A stretch of DNA of 64,000 nucleotides from Treponema sp. (lineage in GTDB: Bacteria > Spirochaetota > Spirochaetia > Treponematales > Treponemataceae): positions 31,565-95,564 of the forward strand of contig JAFSJW010000014.1 in the NCBI GenBank assembly GCA_017449265.1. The letters run 5' to 3'. A program made the translations under genes and the position numbers. Position 1 is the first letter of the stretch. Every line of letters starts with the position of its first letter. Below are positions 57,781 to 64,000 of the stretch, in pieces. The notes under the pieces were generated by a model. It saw only the letters and a list, made by a program, of their open reading frames with translations, was not told the DNA's origin and searched no databases.

Positions 57781-59751
57781 ATGGCACAATATCAGTTTCA
57801 GACGGAAGTGAACCAGCTTCTAAAACTTATTATTCATTCAATGTATTCAAACAAGGATATTTTCCTCCGCGAGATTGTTTCAAACGCATCTGACGCGCTG
57901 GACAAATTGAATTATCTTACTGTTTCCGACGAAAACTACAAATCGGTAAAAGTAGATCCAAGAATTGACATAACTTTTGATGACCCGAACAAAACGCTCA
58001 CGGTTCAGGACTCTGGAATCGGTATGAACGAGGAGGACTTGAACGCGAACCTCGGAACAATCGCTCGCTCAGGAACAAAGGCTTTCATTGAGAAAATCGC
58101 CCAGGACAAGAGTGCGGGTGAATCGAATCTTATCGGTCAGTTCGGTGTCGGATTCTATTCGGCGTTCATGGCGGCAAAGAAAATCAATGTATTCACGCGC
58201 AAGGCTGGCGAGAGCAAAATCTACAAGTGGTCAAGCGATGGTACGAATTCATATACAATAGAAGAAATCGCTTCTGATTCTGCCGATGCAAAAAAATACG
58301 GGTTTGACAACGCCGAAACGCACGGTTCTGCAATCGAGATGATTCTGAACGATGATTCCAAAGAATATGCATCAAGGTGGAAGATTGAGGAGCTTATCAA
58401 GCGTTACTCAGACCATATCGCATTCCCGATTTTCCTCCATTACACTCAGAACCAGTACGATGACAAAGGAAACATTACTGGAAGCGAGAACAAAGTTGAC
58501 CAGGTAAACTCTGCTTCTGCTCTCTGGAAGCGCGCAAAGTCGGAACTTAAGAAAGAGGATTACGATAATTTCTACAAGACTATTTCCCACGACTCCACCG
58601 AGCCGCTTCACTATGTTCACACGCATGCGGAAGGTACGCAGGAGTACACGACTCTTTTCTATGTTCCGCAGCAGGCTCCGTTCGATATGTATCAGGCTGA
58701 CTACCAGAGCGGCGTAAAACTCTATGTAAAGCGCGTTTTTATTACTGACGATGACCGCGAGCTTCTCCCGGCGTACCTCAGGTTCGTGCGCGGTATAATT
58801 GATTCCGAGGATTTGCCGCTCAATGTGAGCCGTGAGATTCTGCAGCAGAACAGAATCCTTGAGAACATCAAGAAGTCAAGCGTTAAGAAGCTCCTTTCTG
58901 AGTTCAAGTCAATGGGCGAGAAAGCTGACAAAGCGCGCAAAAGCGAGAAACCGAGCGATGAGGAAAAGGCTTCAATCGAAAAGTGGAATAAGTTCGTCAA
59001 GAACTTCAACCGCCCGATGAAAGAAGGTCTTTACTCAGATTATGCGAACAGGGAAGAAATCGCGGAAATCGTTCGCTTCAAATCAACGGACGACAGCGGA
59101 AACGGTGACGGAAAGTGGACGAGCTTTGCGGATTATGTTCAGCGTATGAAGCCTGAGCAGAAAGCAATCTACTATATTACAGGAACTGACGAAAAGAATC
59201 TCCGCGCTTCACCACTCCTCGAAGCATACAAAAAGAAGGGATTTGAAGTCCTGATTATGGCAGACGAAATTGACGACATCGTTATTCCGAGCCTGATGAA
59301 ATACAAGGACTTCGACCTTAAGGCCGTAAACCGCGCCGGAAGCGATGAGGAGCTTGGCGTTGACAAAGATGAGGCAAAAAAGAAGGAGGAGGCTTTCAAG
59401 CCGGTTCAGGAAAAAATCAAGAAGGCTCTTGGGGAACGAGTAAAAGATGTCGTTCTTTCAAAGCGTCTTTCTGACAGCCCGAGCTGTGTGGTCGTTGACG
59501 AGAATGATCCTGGAATCCAGATGGAGCGCATGATGCGCGCAATGGGACAGGCTGGTCTTGGCGAAGTAAAGCCGATTCTTGAAATCAACGGCGACCACGC
59601 GATTGTCAAAACGCTGGAATCTTGCACAGACGAAAGCTATATCGCGGATGTTTCCGAAGTTCTGTTCGACCAGGCATTGCTTGTGAGCGGAGCCGAGCTT
59701 AAGGACCCGATGGCTTTTGTAAAGGCGATGAATAAACTTTTGAGCAAATAA
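57781..59751 (+). CDS. htpG: Hsp90-family chaperone HtpG
   Basis: ATP-dependent chaperone, 656 aa. GHKL ATPase domain: LREIVSNASDALDKLNYLTV, VQDSGIGMNEEDL, IARSGTKAF, GQFGVGFYSAFM. Middle domain: YVKRVFITDDDRELLPAYLR, GIIDSEDLPLNVSREILQQN. C-terminal domain has SDSPSCVVVDEND and QMERMMRAMGQAG; ends MAFVKAMNKLLSK. Start at MAQYQFQ, with AGGAG upstream. A second, shortened copy of its end and terminator lies at 62993-63065 after an accessory island. Confidence 0.97.
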   Translation: MAQYQFQTEVNQLLKLIIHSMYSNKDIFLREIVSNASDALDKLNYLTVSDENYKSVKVDPRIDITFDDPNKTLTVQDSGIGMNEEDLNANLGTIARSGTKAFIEKIAQDKSAGESNLIGQFGVGFYSAFMAAKKINVFTRKAGESKIYKWSSDGTNSYTIEEIASDSADAKKYGFDNAETHGSAIEMILNDDSKEYASRWKIEELIKRYSDHIAFPIFLHYTQNQYDDKGNITGSENKVDQVNSASALWKRAKSELKKEDYDNFYKTISHDSTEPLHYVHTHAEGTQEYTTLFYVPQQAPFDMYQADYQSGVKLYVKRVFITDDDRELLPAYLRFVRGIIDSEDLPLNVSREILQQNRILENIKKSSVKKLLSEFKSMGEKADKARKSEKPSDEEKASIEKWNKFVKNFNRPMKEGLYSDYANREEIAEIVRFKSTDDSGNGDGKWTSFADYVQRMKPEQKAIYYITGTDEKNLRASPLLEAYKKKGFEVLIMADEIDDIVIPSLMKYKDFDLKAVNRAGSDEELGVDKDEAKKKEEAFKPVQEKIKKALGERVKDVVLSKRLSDSPSCVVVDENDPGIQMERMMRAMGQAGLGEVKPILEINGDHAIVKTLESCTDESYIADVSEVLFDQALLVSGAELKDPMAFVKAMNKLLSK

Positions 59752-59762
59752 AATGTAAATTG

Positions 59763-59793
59763 AAGCACTGTCGTTTAGGGCAGTGCTTTTTTT
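59763..59793 (+). terminator. Terminator of htpG
   Basis: AAGCACTG (59763-59770) pairs with CAGTGCTT (59781-59788), followed by a T-run to 59793. Nearly the same hairpin recurs at 63036-63065. Confidence 0.88.
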
Positions 59794-59802
59794 ATGAAAA
59801 AT

Positions 59803-59831
59803 TTGGCTAAACTCAAAACTAGTGCTATAAT
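59803..59831 (+). promoter_or_regulatory. Promoter of the brnT-brnA module
   Basis: TTGGCT (59803-59808), 17-base spacer, TATAAT (59826-59831). The brnT ATG at 59839 lies 7 bases beyond the -10, so the transcript would be leaderless or nearly so. BrnA-type proteins usually repress such promoters. Confidence 0.65.
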
Positions 59832-59838
59832 TATCTGG

Positions 59839-60138
59839 ATGACTGTTATAAACGGCAATTTTGAATGGGATTCAGAAAAAGATGAAACCAATAAAATTAA
59901 ACATGGTTTTTCATTTTCTGAAATACTAGATGTGTTCGATGATCCTTTTTTCATAGAACGATATGATATAGAACATTCCTAGTTGGAAGAAGAAAGATAC
60001 ATCGGACTTGGAGAATCAAACGGGGCAGTCATTGTGATGACCGCATACACAGAACGAAAACGAACACGAATAATCTCTGCTCGTTTTGCCACAGAATCAG
60101 AAAGGAAATTATATTATGAGTCCAGAAAGAATAGCTGA
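59839..60138 (+). pseudogene. brnT: BrnT toxin with a premature amber stop
   Basis: The frame from ATG 59839 reads MTVINGNFEWDSEKDETNKI, KHGFSFSEILDVFDDPF, then HS and TAG at 59980-59982 (codon 48). It then continues in the same frame LEEERYIGLGESNGAVIVMT and TERKRTRIISARFATESERK to a TGA at 60136. This is a normal BrnT RNase-fold toxin (about 99 codons) with one nonsense codon; BrnT usually has a residue such as Q, I or V before xEER here. The toxin is therefore truncated to 47 residues and probably inactive. Confidence 0.88.
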
Positions 60139-60358
60139 ATTACAGAGCCGGCCGATTGATTTATCGGACATTCCTGAAGTAACAAATGAGCAGTCAAAAG
60201 AGTTTTATCCGCGAAATCTGAGAAAAGCCTTCCAAATGATTTATAATCTTTTTGACAAAGAAAATTTACTTTGGCTCGAAGAGAATGGTCTATCATATCG
60301 TGTTACTATAAATGAAACTCTTGAAAAGTTAAGGAAAGGTTCACTTGAGTTAGCGTAA
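60116..60358 (+). CDS. brnA: BrnA-like antitoxin
   Basis: An 80-aa protein beginning MSPERIAELQSRPIDLSDIP, with DKENLLWLEENGLSYRVTIN near the end, matching the W-L-x-x-x-G-x-x-Y-x-x-x-I-N DNA-binding end of BrnA antitoxins. It starts 20 bases before the end of the brnT frame. Intact, although its toxin partner is broken. It should bind the operator near the promoter at 59803 as a repressor. Confidence 0.8.
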   Translation: MSPERIAELQSRPIDLSDIPEVTNEQSKEFYPRNLRKAFQMIYNLFDKENLLWLEENGLSYRVTINETLEKLRKGSLELA

Positions 60359-60386
60359 AGCCCGGCAAATCGACGATAATGATTGT

Positions 60387-60427
60387 AAAAGCCGTTTCTT
60401 CCTTTGTGGGGAGAGGCGGCTTTTTTT
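60387..60427 (+). terminator. Terminator of brnTA
   Basis: AAAAGCCG (60387-60394) with CGGCTTTT (60417-60424), T-run to 60427. The loop TTTCTTCCTTTGTGGGGAG reappears, slightly altered, at 62973-62992, where it is joined directly to the htpG 3' remnant. Confidence 0.8.
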
Positions 60428-60742
60428 ATTTAATTGATTTGACCTCACATTCACTAAAACTTTCTTTTACAACTTGTACTAGAGAAGAAATTAACTTTTC
60501 CTGCAAGTTATCAATATCTACAAGCGAAAAACAGTTTTTATCAAACAAATCCAACGGATCAACATTCAATGCACCTGCGATTTTTCCAACATTTGCAGTG
60601 ACGGGAAGTTTTTACCAACTTCAATTAAAGCAATGTAATTTGGCGCAGTTCCTGCTCTCTCTGCAAGGGCGGCTTGCGAAAGACCTTCTTTCTTTCTGTG
60701 TATTTTCATGTTTTGAGACAAACACATTTGCAGATTGTTCAA
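60426..60742 (-). pseudogene. XRE-family regulator, frameshifted by loss of one base
   Basis: On the minus strand a TTG start at 60742 (AGGTGAG five bases upstream) gives LNNLQMCLSQNMKIHRKKEG, LSQAALAERAGTAPNYIALI, EVGKNFPSLQMLEK, then falls out of frame at a run of five A (60581-60585). Adding one A restores IAGALNVDPLDLFDKNCFSL and the frame continues to a TAA at 60426, giving 105 codons of a typical Cro/C1 protein. So this is a recent single-base deletion. It overlaps the brnTA terminator at its end. Confidence 0.85.
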
Positions 60743-60873
60743 TTTATCTCACCTAATTACAAGATATAGTTTTACTTAATTTTATATATCTCTTAGTTAT
60801 TGACAATTAAATATAAAATATGTAAATTCAAGAAAATACATAATTATAAGTTATGTAATAGATGGAGAAGAAA

Positions 60874-61338
60874 GTGGGAATAGGATTTGACGCATTCAAG
60901 GCAAATATTGGCTGGAGCCTTGCTAACAGTGCAATGAATGCCGTTTCAAATGCAGTCGAGAAGAACGCTGCAGAAACTGCGGCAATGGAACAAGCAGAAA
61001 AAGAAGCCCGAAACAGAAACGATTTGCTAAAGGCAATCGTCTTTTTGGTTGGTTTCAACTGTACTTTAGACAGACAGTGGAAAAAAGCAATCGCTACAGT
61101 TCTTTCCGCATTTTATAGCGAAAATATTTCACTTTTTTCTATAGAGGAACAAATTGATACTGCTTATGACGAAATGAAGTTAAAAAGTCTAAAACGATTT
61201 TTTTCCGACATTGACTCAATCGATTCTGATAGAACGCAAACATGTATAATTTATTCCGTTGTTATGCTTCTATATACGAATTTATTCAACGAAAACATGG
61301 CACTTCCTGTTCATGCATACAATCTTTCTTTGAATTAA
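60874..61338 (+). CDS. Hypothetical helical protein, first of a four-gene operon
   Basis: A 154-aa protein. The N-terminus FDAFKANIGWSLANSAMNAV-SNAVEK is amphipathic and alanine-rich, followed by AAMEQAEKEARNRNDLLKA and a hydrophobic LLKAIVFLVGFNCTLD stretch. The C-terminus is helical and acidic. No family recognised. Start: GTG at 60874 has GGAGAAG upstream; ATG at 60862 has no ribosome-binding site and would add four residues. Three genes follow within 30 bases of each other. Confidence 0.65.
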   Translation: MGIGFDAFKANIGWSLANSAMNAVSNAVEKNAAETAAMEQAEKEARNRNDLLKAIVFLVGFNCTLDRQWKKAIATVLSAFYSENISLFSIEEQIDTAYDEMKLKSLKRFFSDIDSIDSDRTQTCIIYSVVMLLYTNLFNENMALPVHAYNLSLN

Positions 61339-61348
61339 AAAGTTTTTT

Positions 61349-61981
61349 ATGTTATCCCGTACAGAACTTGCAAACTGTTATGGATTATTAGGAAGTAATC
61401 TTAACCAAGATACCGATGATATTGCAGACCTTTTTGAAGAATTAACATCAGAACAATCTATAAAAGAATTTGAAGAGGCAAATCCAACTTTAATATATGA
61501 AGAACCAGCAGAACCAGTCAGAATTTCAGTCCATTCTGAAAACCCAAAAGGAGAAATTGAGAAACTTTATAATGAAACAATTCAAAAAGTCTCAGATGAC
61601 GGTTTTTTAAAAAAATTTGCACTGGCCGATAGCAATCAAAAGAAAACATTGGTTGCAGTAAATACATATGCAAAAAATTGCATCGGTGAAGAAATCCTTG
61701 TAGTGTATGACGATACACTATTCGGAAATGGGAAAGCCGGATTTCTTCTGACAAATAAAAAACTTTATATACACAACAGCTTTGAAGATCCTGTTGAAAT
61801 AGATTTATCGTCTATAGTTTCCATAATTCCCAATCCAAAGGAAGCAAATTCTTTTATCACAATTAACGATATTAAAGTCAGCACTTCAATGCTTACAGAG
61901 TTCGGAACAGAATTAGTTTGCGATTTCCTCGAAAAAGCAATTCCACTTGCAAAACAAATTGAATTACCAACAAATCAATAA
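61349..61981 (+). CDS. Hypothetical protein with bacterial PH-like C-terminal domain
   Basis: A 210-aa protein. The first ~60 residues are acidic (DDIADLFEELTSEQSIKEFE). The C-terminal half has the pattern of a bacterial PH domain: ILVVYDDTLFGNGKAGFLLT, NKKLYIHNSFEDPVEIDLSS, IVSIIPNPKEANSFITIND and a final helix LTEFGTELVCDFLEKAI. Such domains bind membranes or proteins. It follows the first operon gene by 10 bases and precedes a TM2 protein. Domain call is by pattern only. Confidence 0.65.
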   Translation: MLSRTELANCYGLLGSNLNQDTDDIADLFEELTSEQSIKEFEEANPTLIYEEPAEPVRISVHSENPKGEIEKLYNETIQKVSDDGFLKKFALADSNQKKTLVAVNTYAKNCIGEEILVVYDDTLFGNGKAGFLLTNKKLYIHNSFEDPVEIDLSSIVSIIPNPKEANSFITINDIKVSTSMLTEFGTELVCDFLEKAIPLAKQIELPTNQ

Positions 61982-61995
61982 AACTGGAGGAAAAA

Positions 61996-62250
61996 ATGGT
62001 TATTTCAAATGAAGAAAAGTCTCTGAAATCTTCGAAGAAGAAATCGACAGCAATTTTTCTTTGCATTCTAGCATTCGGTGCATTTGGGCTACACAGATTT
62101 TATGTCGGCAAAACAAAAAGCGGCGGCCTGATGCTTTTGCTGTCGTTTTTATCCGCTGGGTTTCTTGGTGTAATTTGGGGATTATGTGATTTATTTACCC
62201 TCATTTTCACGAATAATTTCACAGATGCAGACGGGCTTCCCTTGCGCTAA
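61996..62250 (+). CDS. TM2-domain membrane protein
   Basis: An 84-aa protein with two membrane helices: STAIFLCILAFGAFGLHRFY (with the GLHRFYVGK turn motif of TM2 proteins) and GGLMLLLSFLSAGFLGVIWG, then a WGLCDLFTLIF end. A basic K-rich segment precedes the first helix. GGAGG-type ribosome-binding site 7 bases upstream. TM2 proteins are common partners in small membrane operons; function is unknown. Confidence 0.88.
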   Translation: MVISNEEKSLKSSKKKSTAIFLCILAFGAFGLHRFYVGKTKSGGLMLLLSFLSAGFLGVIWGLCDLFTLIFTNNFTDADGLPLR

Positions 62251-62260
62251 GGAAATAATT

Positions 62261-62926
62261 ATGCAAATAACAGAAAAAGATATTCAAATATCTGCAAAAA
62301 ATAAACAAAAAAAGAAACGAAGTTGGTTAAAAGTTCTACTTATCATTATTGCAATTTGGTTAAGCTTGGCTATAGTGGTTGCTCTTAGTGATAATGATGA
62401 AAGTTCTACATTCATTTCAGAATCACTTCCTGTAACAGGTTTTTCTGAAATTTATTATGGAATGGATAGACACAAAAGCATTGACTCTATAAAAACTTTG
62501 GGTTGGGAATATAAGCAATTGGAACAAAAATCTGATGGAGGTGAAAAGCTTGAAATTGCTTATTTTACTGTGTCCGATGGAAATGATATAATTAATGGCA
62601 TTAAGACTGATTTTCTAGGTTTGGGCTTTAATCAAGAGAATATATTAGTGATGCTTGTTTTGGCATATAGAAGTGATAATTCAGAAAAAACAAGAAATAT
62701 TTTTGGGAAAATGATTGATAATAATGGATTTAAACTACTCGCTGGTCCTATAAGAAGTCCAAGTATGAATCAGTATTGGTCACAAAATTCAGACGGGAAC
62801 CTTTGTATTGCCAGTGATTCTGGAAAATTCCTAGAATTAAGATATGCAAGCAAATATTATTCAGACAAACTTATTAAATCTATTGGCGGGAAAAAAGAAT
62901 TTAGAAACTACTTGAAACAATTATAA
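62261..62926 (+). CDS. Membrane-anchored protein with a signal-anchor and extracytoplasmic domain
   Basis: A 221-aa protein. A basic segment KNKQKKKRSW precedes one membrane helix (LKVLLIIIAIWLSLAIVVAL), then a ~180-residue soluble domain (TGFSEIYYGMDRHKSIDSIK, ENILVMLVLAYRSDNSEKTR, and GKFLELRYASKYYSDKLIKS). No family recognised. Start at 62261 with AAGGAAAT upstream; the longer frame from 62186 overlaps the TM2 gene and is unlikely. Last gene of the four-gene operon. Confidence 0.65.
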   Translation: MQITEKDIQISAKNKQKKKRSWLKVLLIIIAIWLSLAIVVALSDNDESSTFISESLPVTGFSEIYYGMDRHKSIDSIKTLGWEYKQLEQKSDGGEKLEIAYFTVSDGNDIINGIKTDFLGLGFNQENILVMLVLAYRSDNSEKTRNIFGKMIDNNGFKLLAGPIRSPSMNQYWSQNSDGNLCIASDSGKFLELRYASKYYSDKLIKSIGGKKEFRNYLKQL

Positions 62927-62992
62927 GATTTTAAAATGTAAATCAAAAAATTATTCTTCTCAAAATTAACCCGCTTCTTCCTTTGTGGAGAG

Positions 62993-63022
62993 GTGGCGTT
63001 CGTAAAGGCGATGAGCAAATAG
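62993..63022 (+). pseudogene. Displaced remnant of the htpG 3' end
   Basis: Nine codons read VAFVKAMSK and stop (TAG), against MAFVKAMNKLLSK and stop in intact htpG; TTC GTA AAG GCG ATG is nearly the same DNA. Just upstream is an altered copy of the brnTA terminator loop (CTTCTTCCTTTGTGG, 62974-62988). So an island end and an htpG end are joined here. Confidence 0.75.
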
Positions 63023-63035
63023 GACGCAAATTAAG

Positions 63036-63065
63036 GCACTGTCTTTTACGACAGTGCTTTTTTTG
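63036..63065 (+). terminator. Second copy of the htpG terminator
   Basis: GCACTGTC (63036-63043) with GACAGTGC (63050-63057) and T8. The spacing to the htpG remnant's stop and the hairpin sequence parallel those after intact htpG at 59763-59793. Confidence 0.85.
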
Positions 63066-63080
63066 CCTAAATCTGTATTT

Positions 63081-64000
63081 CTAAATTATTCCTAATGCCC
63101 GGGCTTTAAATATTGCCTGAGTTACGGAATTTGCCCCGAGTTTTGCATAAATATCTTTTGCGTACCATTTTATAGTATTTATGCTCAGGAAAAAGTACTT
63201 TGCAATTTCTTCTTTTGGCAGACCTTGCTCCAGAAGTTTCAGAATATCAATTTCCGTCTGTGAGAATTTATCTTTGTTCACATATATATTTTCCAGATAA
63301 AGCGGATAATTGATTTTCATGCTTCGCGTTCTTTTGATAATTTTTTCCAAAAAAGGCGTTTTACCGTATTTTTGAATATAATCGAACAGCAAATCGATAA
63401 TGATTTTTCCTTCATCGATAATCATGCGGTAATATTTCCGGCGTTTTACTGTTTTTAACACTCGTTCCAGAGTTTCAAAAGCAAGGTCCATTTTTTTTGC
63501 CTTGTAAAAAGTGACCGCAAGAAGAATATCAAGCTCGCACAAGTCCATGTACCTTCTTCCGGCTTCAAGCAGAGGGCGGAGCCTTTCTGCAAGTGCTATG
63601 ACTGCGCTGTAAGTTCCCATGAAAATATAGCAGCGCATTTTTACCATGTAGCGGTAAAGGTCAAGCATATTAAAATCGGCGAATTCATCAGGGGCGTTTG
63701 TTTTGAGCCAGCGTGACACATCGCTATGTCTGCCCTCATAGAGCGCGAACATGACTTCGGCAGCATCAATGTTGCAGGAGAATTCTAGCTCGCCTTCTTT
63801 TTTGATAAATTTCCGTATGTTTTTTATATAACTTTGCGAATTTGCCACATTTCCGTTTGCCATAAGAATCTTTGACTGCAAATAAAGGGCAGCGAATAAA
63901 AGCCGCTGCTGGCGGGGCTTGTCGAATTCTTTTATGGTTGTGTTCAAGAGAAGCTCTGCATCAAAAAGTTTATCTTGCTGATAGTAATATTCGGCGAGAC
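63081..64000 (-). CDS. LuxR/MalT-type ATP-dependent regulator, N-terminus beyond window
   Basis: C-terminal 306 codons (including the stop) of a long regulator; the frame is open to the window edge (LAEYYYQQDKLFDAELLLNT). TPR-like helical pairs fill the visible part (LAVTFYKAKKMDLAFETLER). A LuxR-type helix-turn-helix ends it: FSQTEIDILKLLEQGLPKEE, IAKYFFLSINTIKWYAKDIY. MalT-like proteins have an N-terminal ATPase (STAND) not seen here. The effector and targets are unknown. Confidence 0.85.
   Translation of the reverse strand, partial: LAEYYYQQDKLFDAELLLNTTIKEFDKPRQQRLLFAALYLQSKILMANGNVANSQSYIKNIRKFIKKEGELEFSCNIDAAEVMFALYEGRHSDVSRWLKTNAPDEFADFNMLDLYRYMVKMRCYIFMGTYSAVIALAERLRPLLEAGRRYMDLCELDILLAVTFYKAKKMDLAFETLERVLKTVKRRKYYRMIIDEGKIIIDLLFDYIQKYGKTPFLEKIIKRTRSMKINYPLYLENIYVNKDKFSQTEIDILKLLEQGLPKEEIAKYFFLSINTIKWYAKDIYAKLGANSVTQAIFKARALGII

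Noticed and set aside
60379..60756. 125-codon plus-strand frame after brnA
   Set aside because: Antisense to the frameshifted XRE gene, which explains the sequence much better.

Overview
The window looks like the chromosome of a gut- or rumen-type Treponema (Spirochaetes). That is inferred from gene content and has not been tested by alignment: a long spirochaete-type protein of unknown function, two methyl-accepting chemotaxis proteins, LPP20/LpoB lipoproteins, HPr with HPr kinase beside lexA, a stand-alone AICAR transformylase, an anaerobic class III ribonucleotide reductase, formate-THF ligase and bacteriohemerythrin. Both window edges cut genes: the 3' part of fhs at the left, and the C-terminal part of a LuxR/MalT-type regulator at the right. 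No rRNA, tRNA, CRISPR array, transposase or integrase was found.

Layout. 0-7 kb: fhs, a frame-broken double-glycine leader peptide, then the proton-translocating transhydrogenase operon pntAA/pntAB/pntB. That operon is split by a 2.4-kb cargo of a VapBC-type toxin-antitoxin pair and two SAM methyltransferases. 7-19 kb: an AT-rich accessory region. It holds XRE regulators, tiny membrane peptides, a frameshifted SH3-like lipoprotein, a DUF2188 protein with a 57-aa partner, an RloA/RloB-type ATPase-TOPRIM pair (probable phage defence), a nuclease-like orphan, an orphan YoeB toxin, a zinc-ribbon protein, an ankyrin protein and several hairpin-rich dispersed repeats. 19-59.8 kb: mostly core genes (nitroreductase, nrdD with a NrdR box, aspS, phosphohexomutase, Xaa-Pro peptidase, cell-envelope lipoproteins, mrp, rsmE, ddl, uvrB-holA-lexA-ptsH-hprK, AICAR transformylase, a methyltransferase-acyltransferase pair, an Fe-S/redox cluster with Crp/Fnr and hemerythrin, PilZ, yfiH, htpG). 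59.8-63 kb: a second accessory island with a broken brnT next to intact brnA, a frameshifted XRE gene and a four-gene operon of unknown function. 63-64 kb: the partial LuxR-type regulator.

The most interesting pattern is at the edges of the accessory DNA. After the island that follows htpG there is a second short copy of the last codons of htpG with its terminator (62993-63065). After the island that follows pntB there is a second, synonymously diverged copy of the last 13 codons of pntB (12079-12120). Copies of a three-hairpin repeat (12144, 19025) bracket the next accessory block. A C-terminal remnant of an ankyrin-type gene lies upstream of the intact ankyrin gene. So accessory cassettes here repeatedly join core DNA at gene 3' ends and terminators, with no recombinase in sight. 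Several cassette genes are freshly broken by single-base changes in homopolymers or by one nonsense codon.

How the genes work together. Pnt couples the proton gradient to NADPH. HPr kinase/HPr probably act as a carbon-status switch, co-transcribed with SOS and replication genes. Hemerythrin, the Crp/Fnr regulator and the ferredoxin/NapH-like/C_GCAxxG set form a plausible oxygen or redox response unit with a CRP/FNR-like palindrome between them. LPP20, LpoB and beta-barrel proteins form an envelope cluster.
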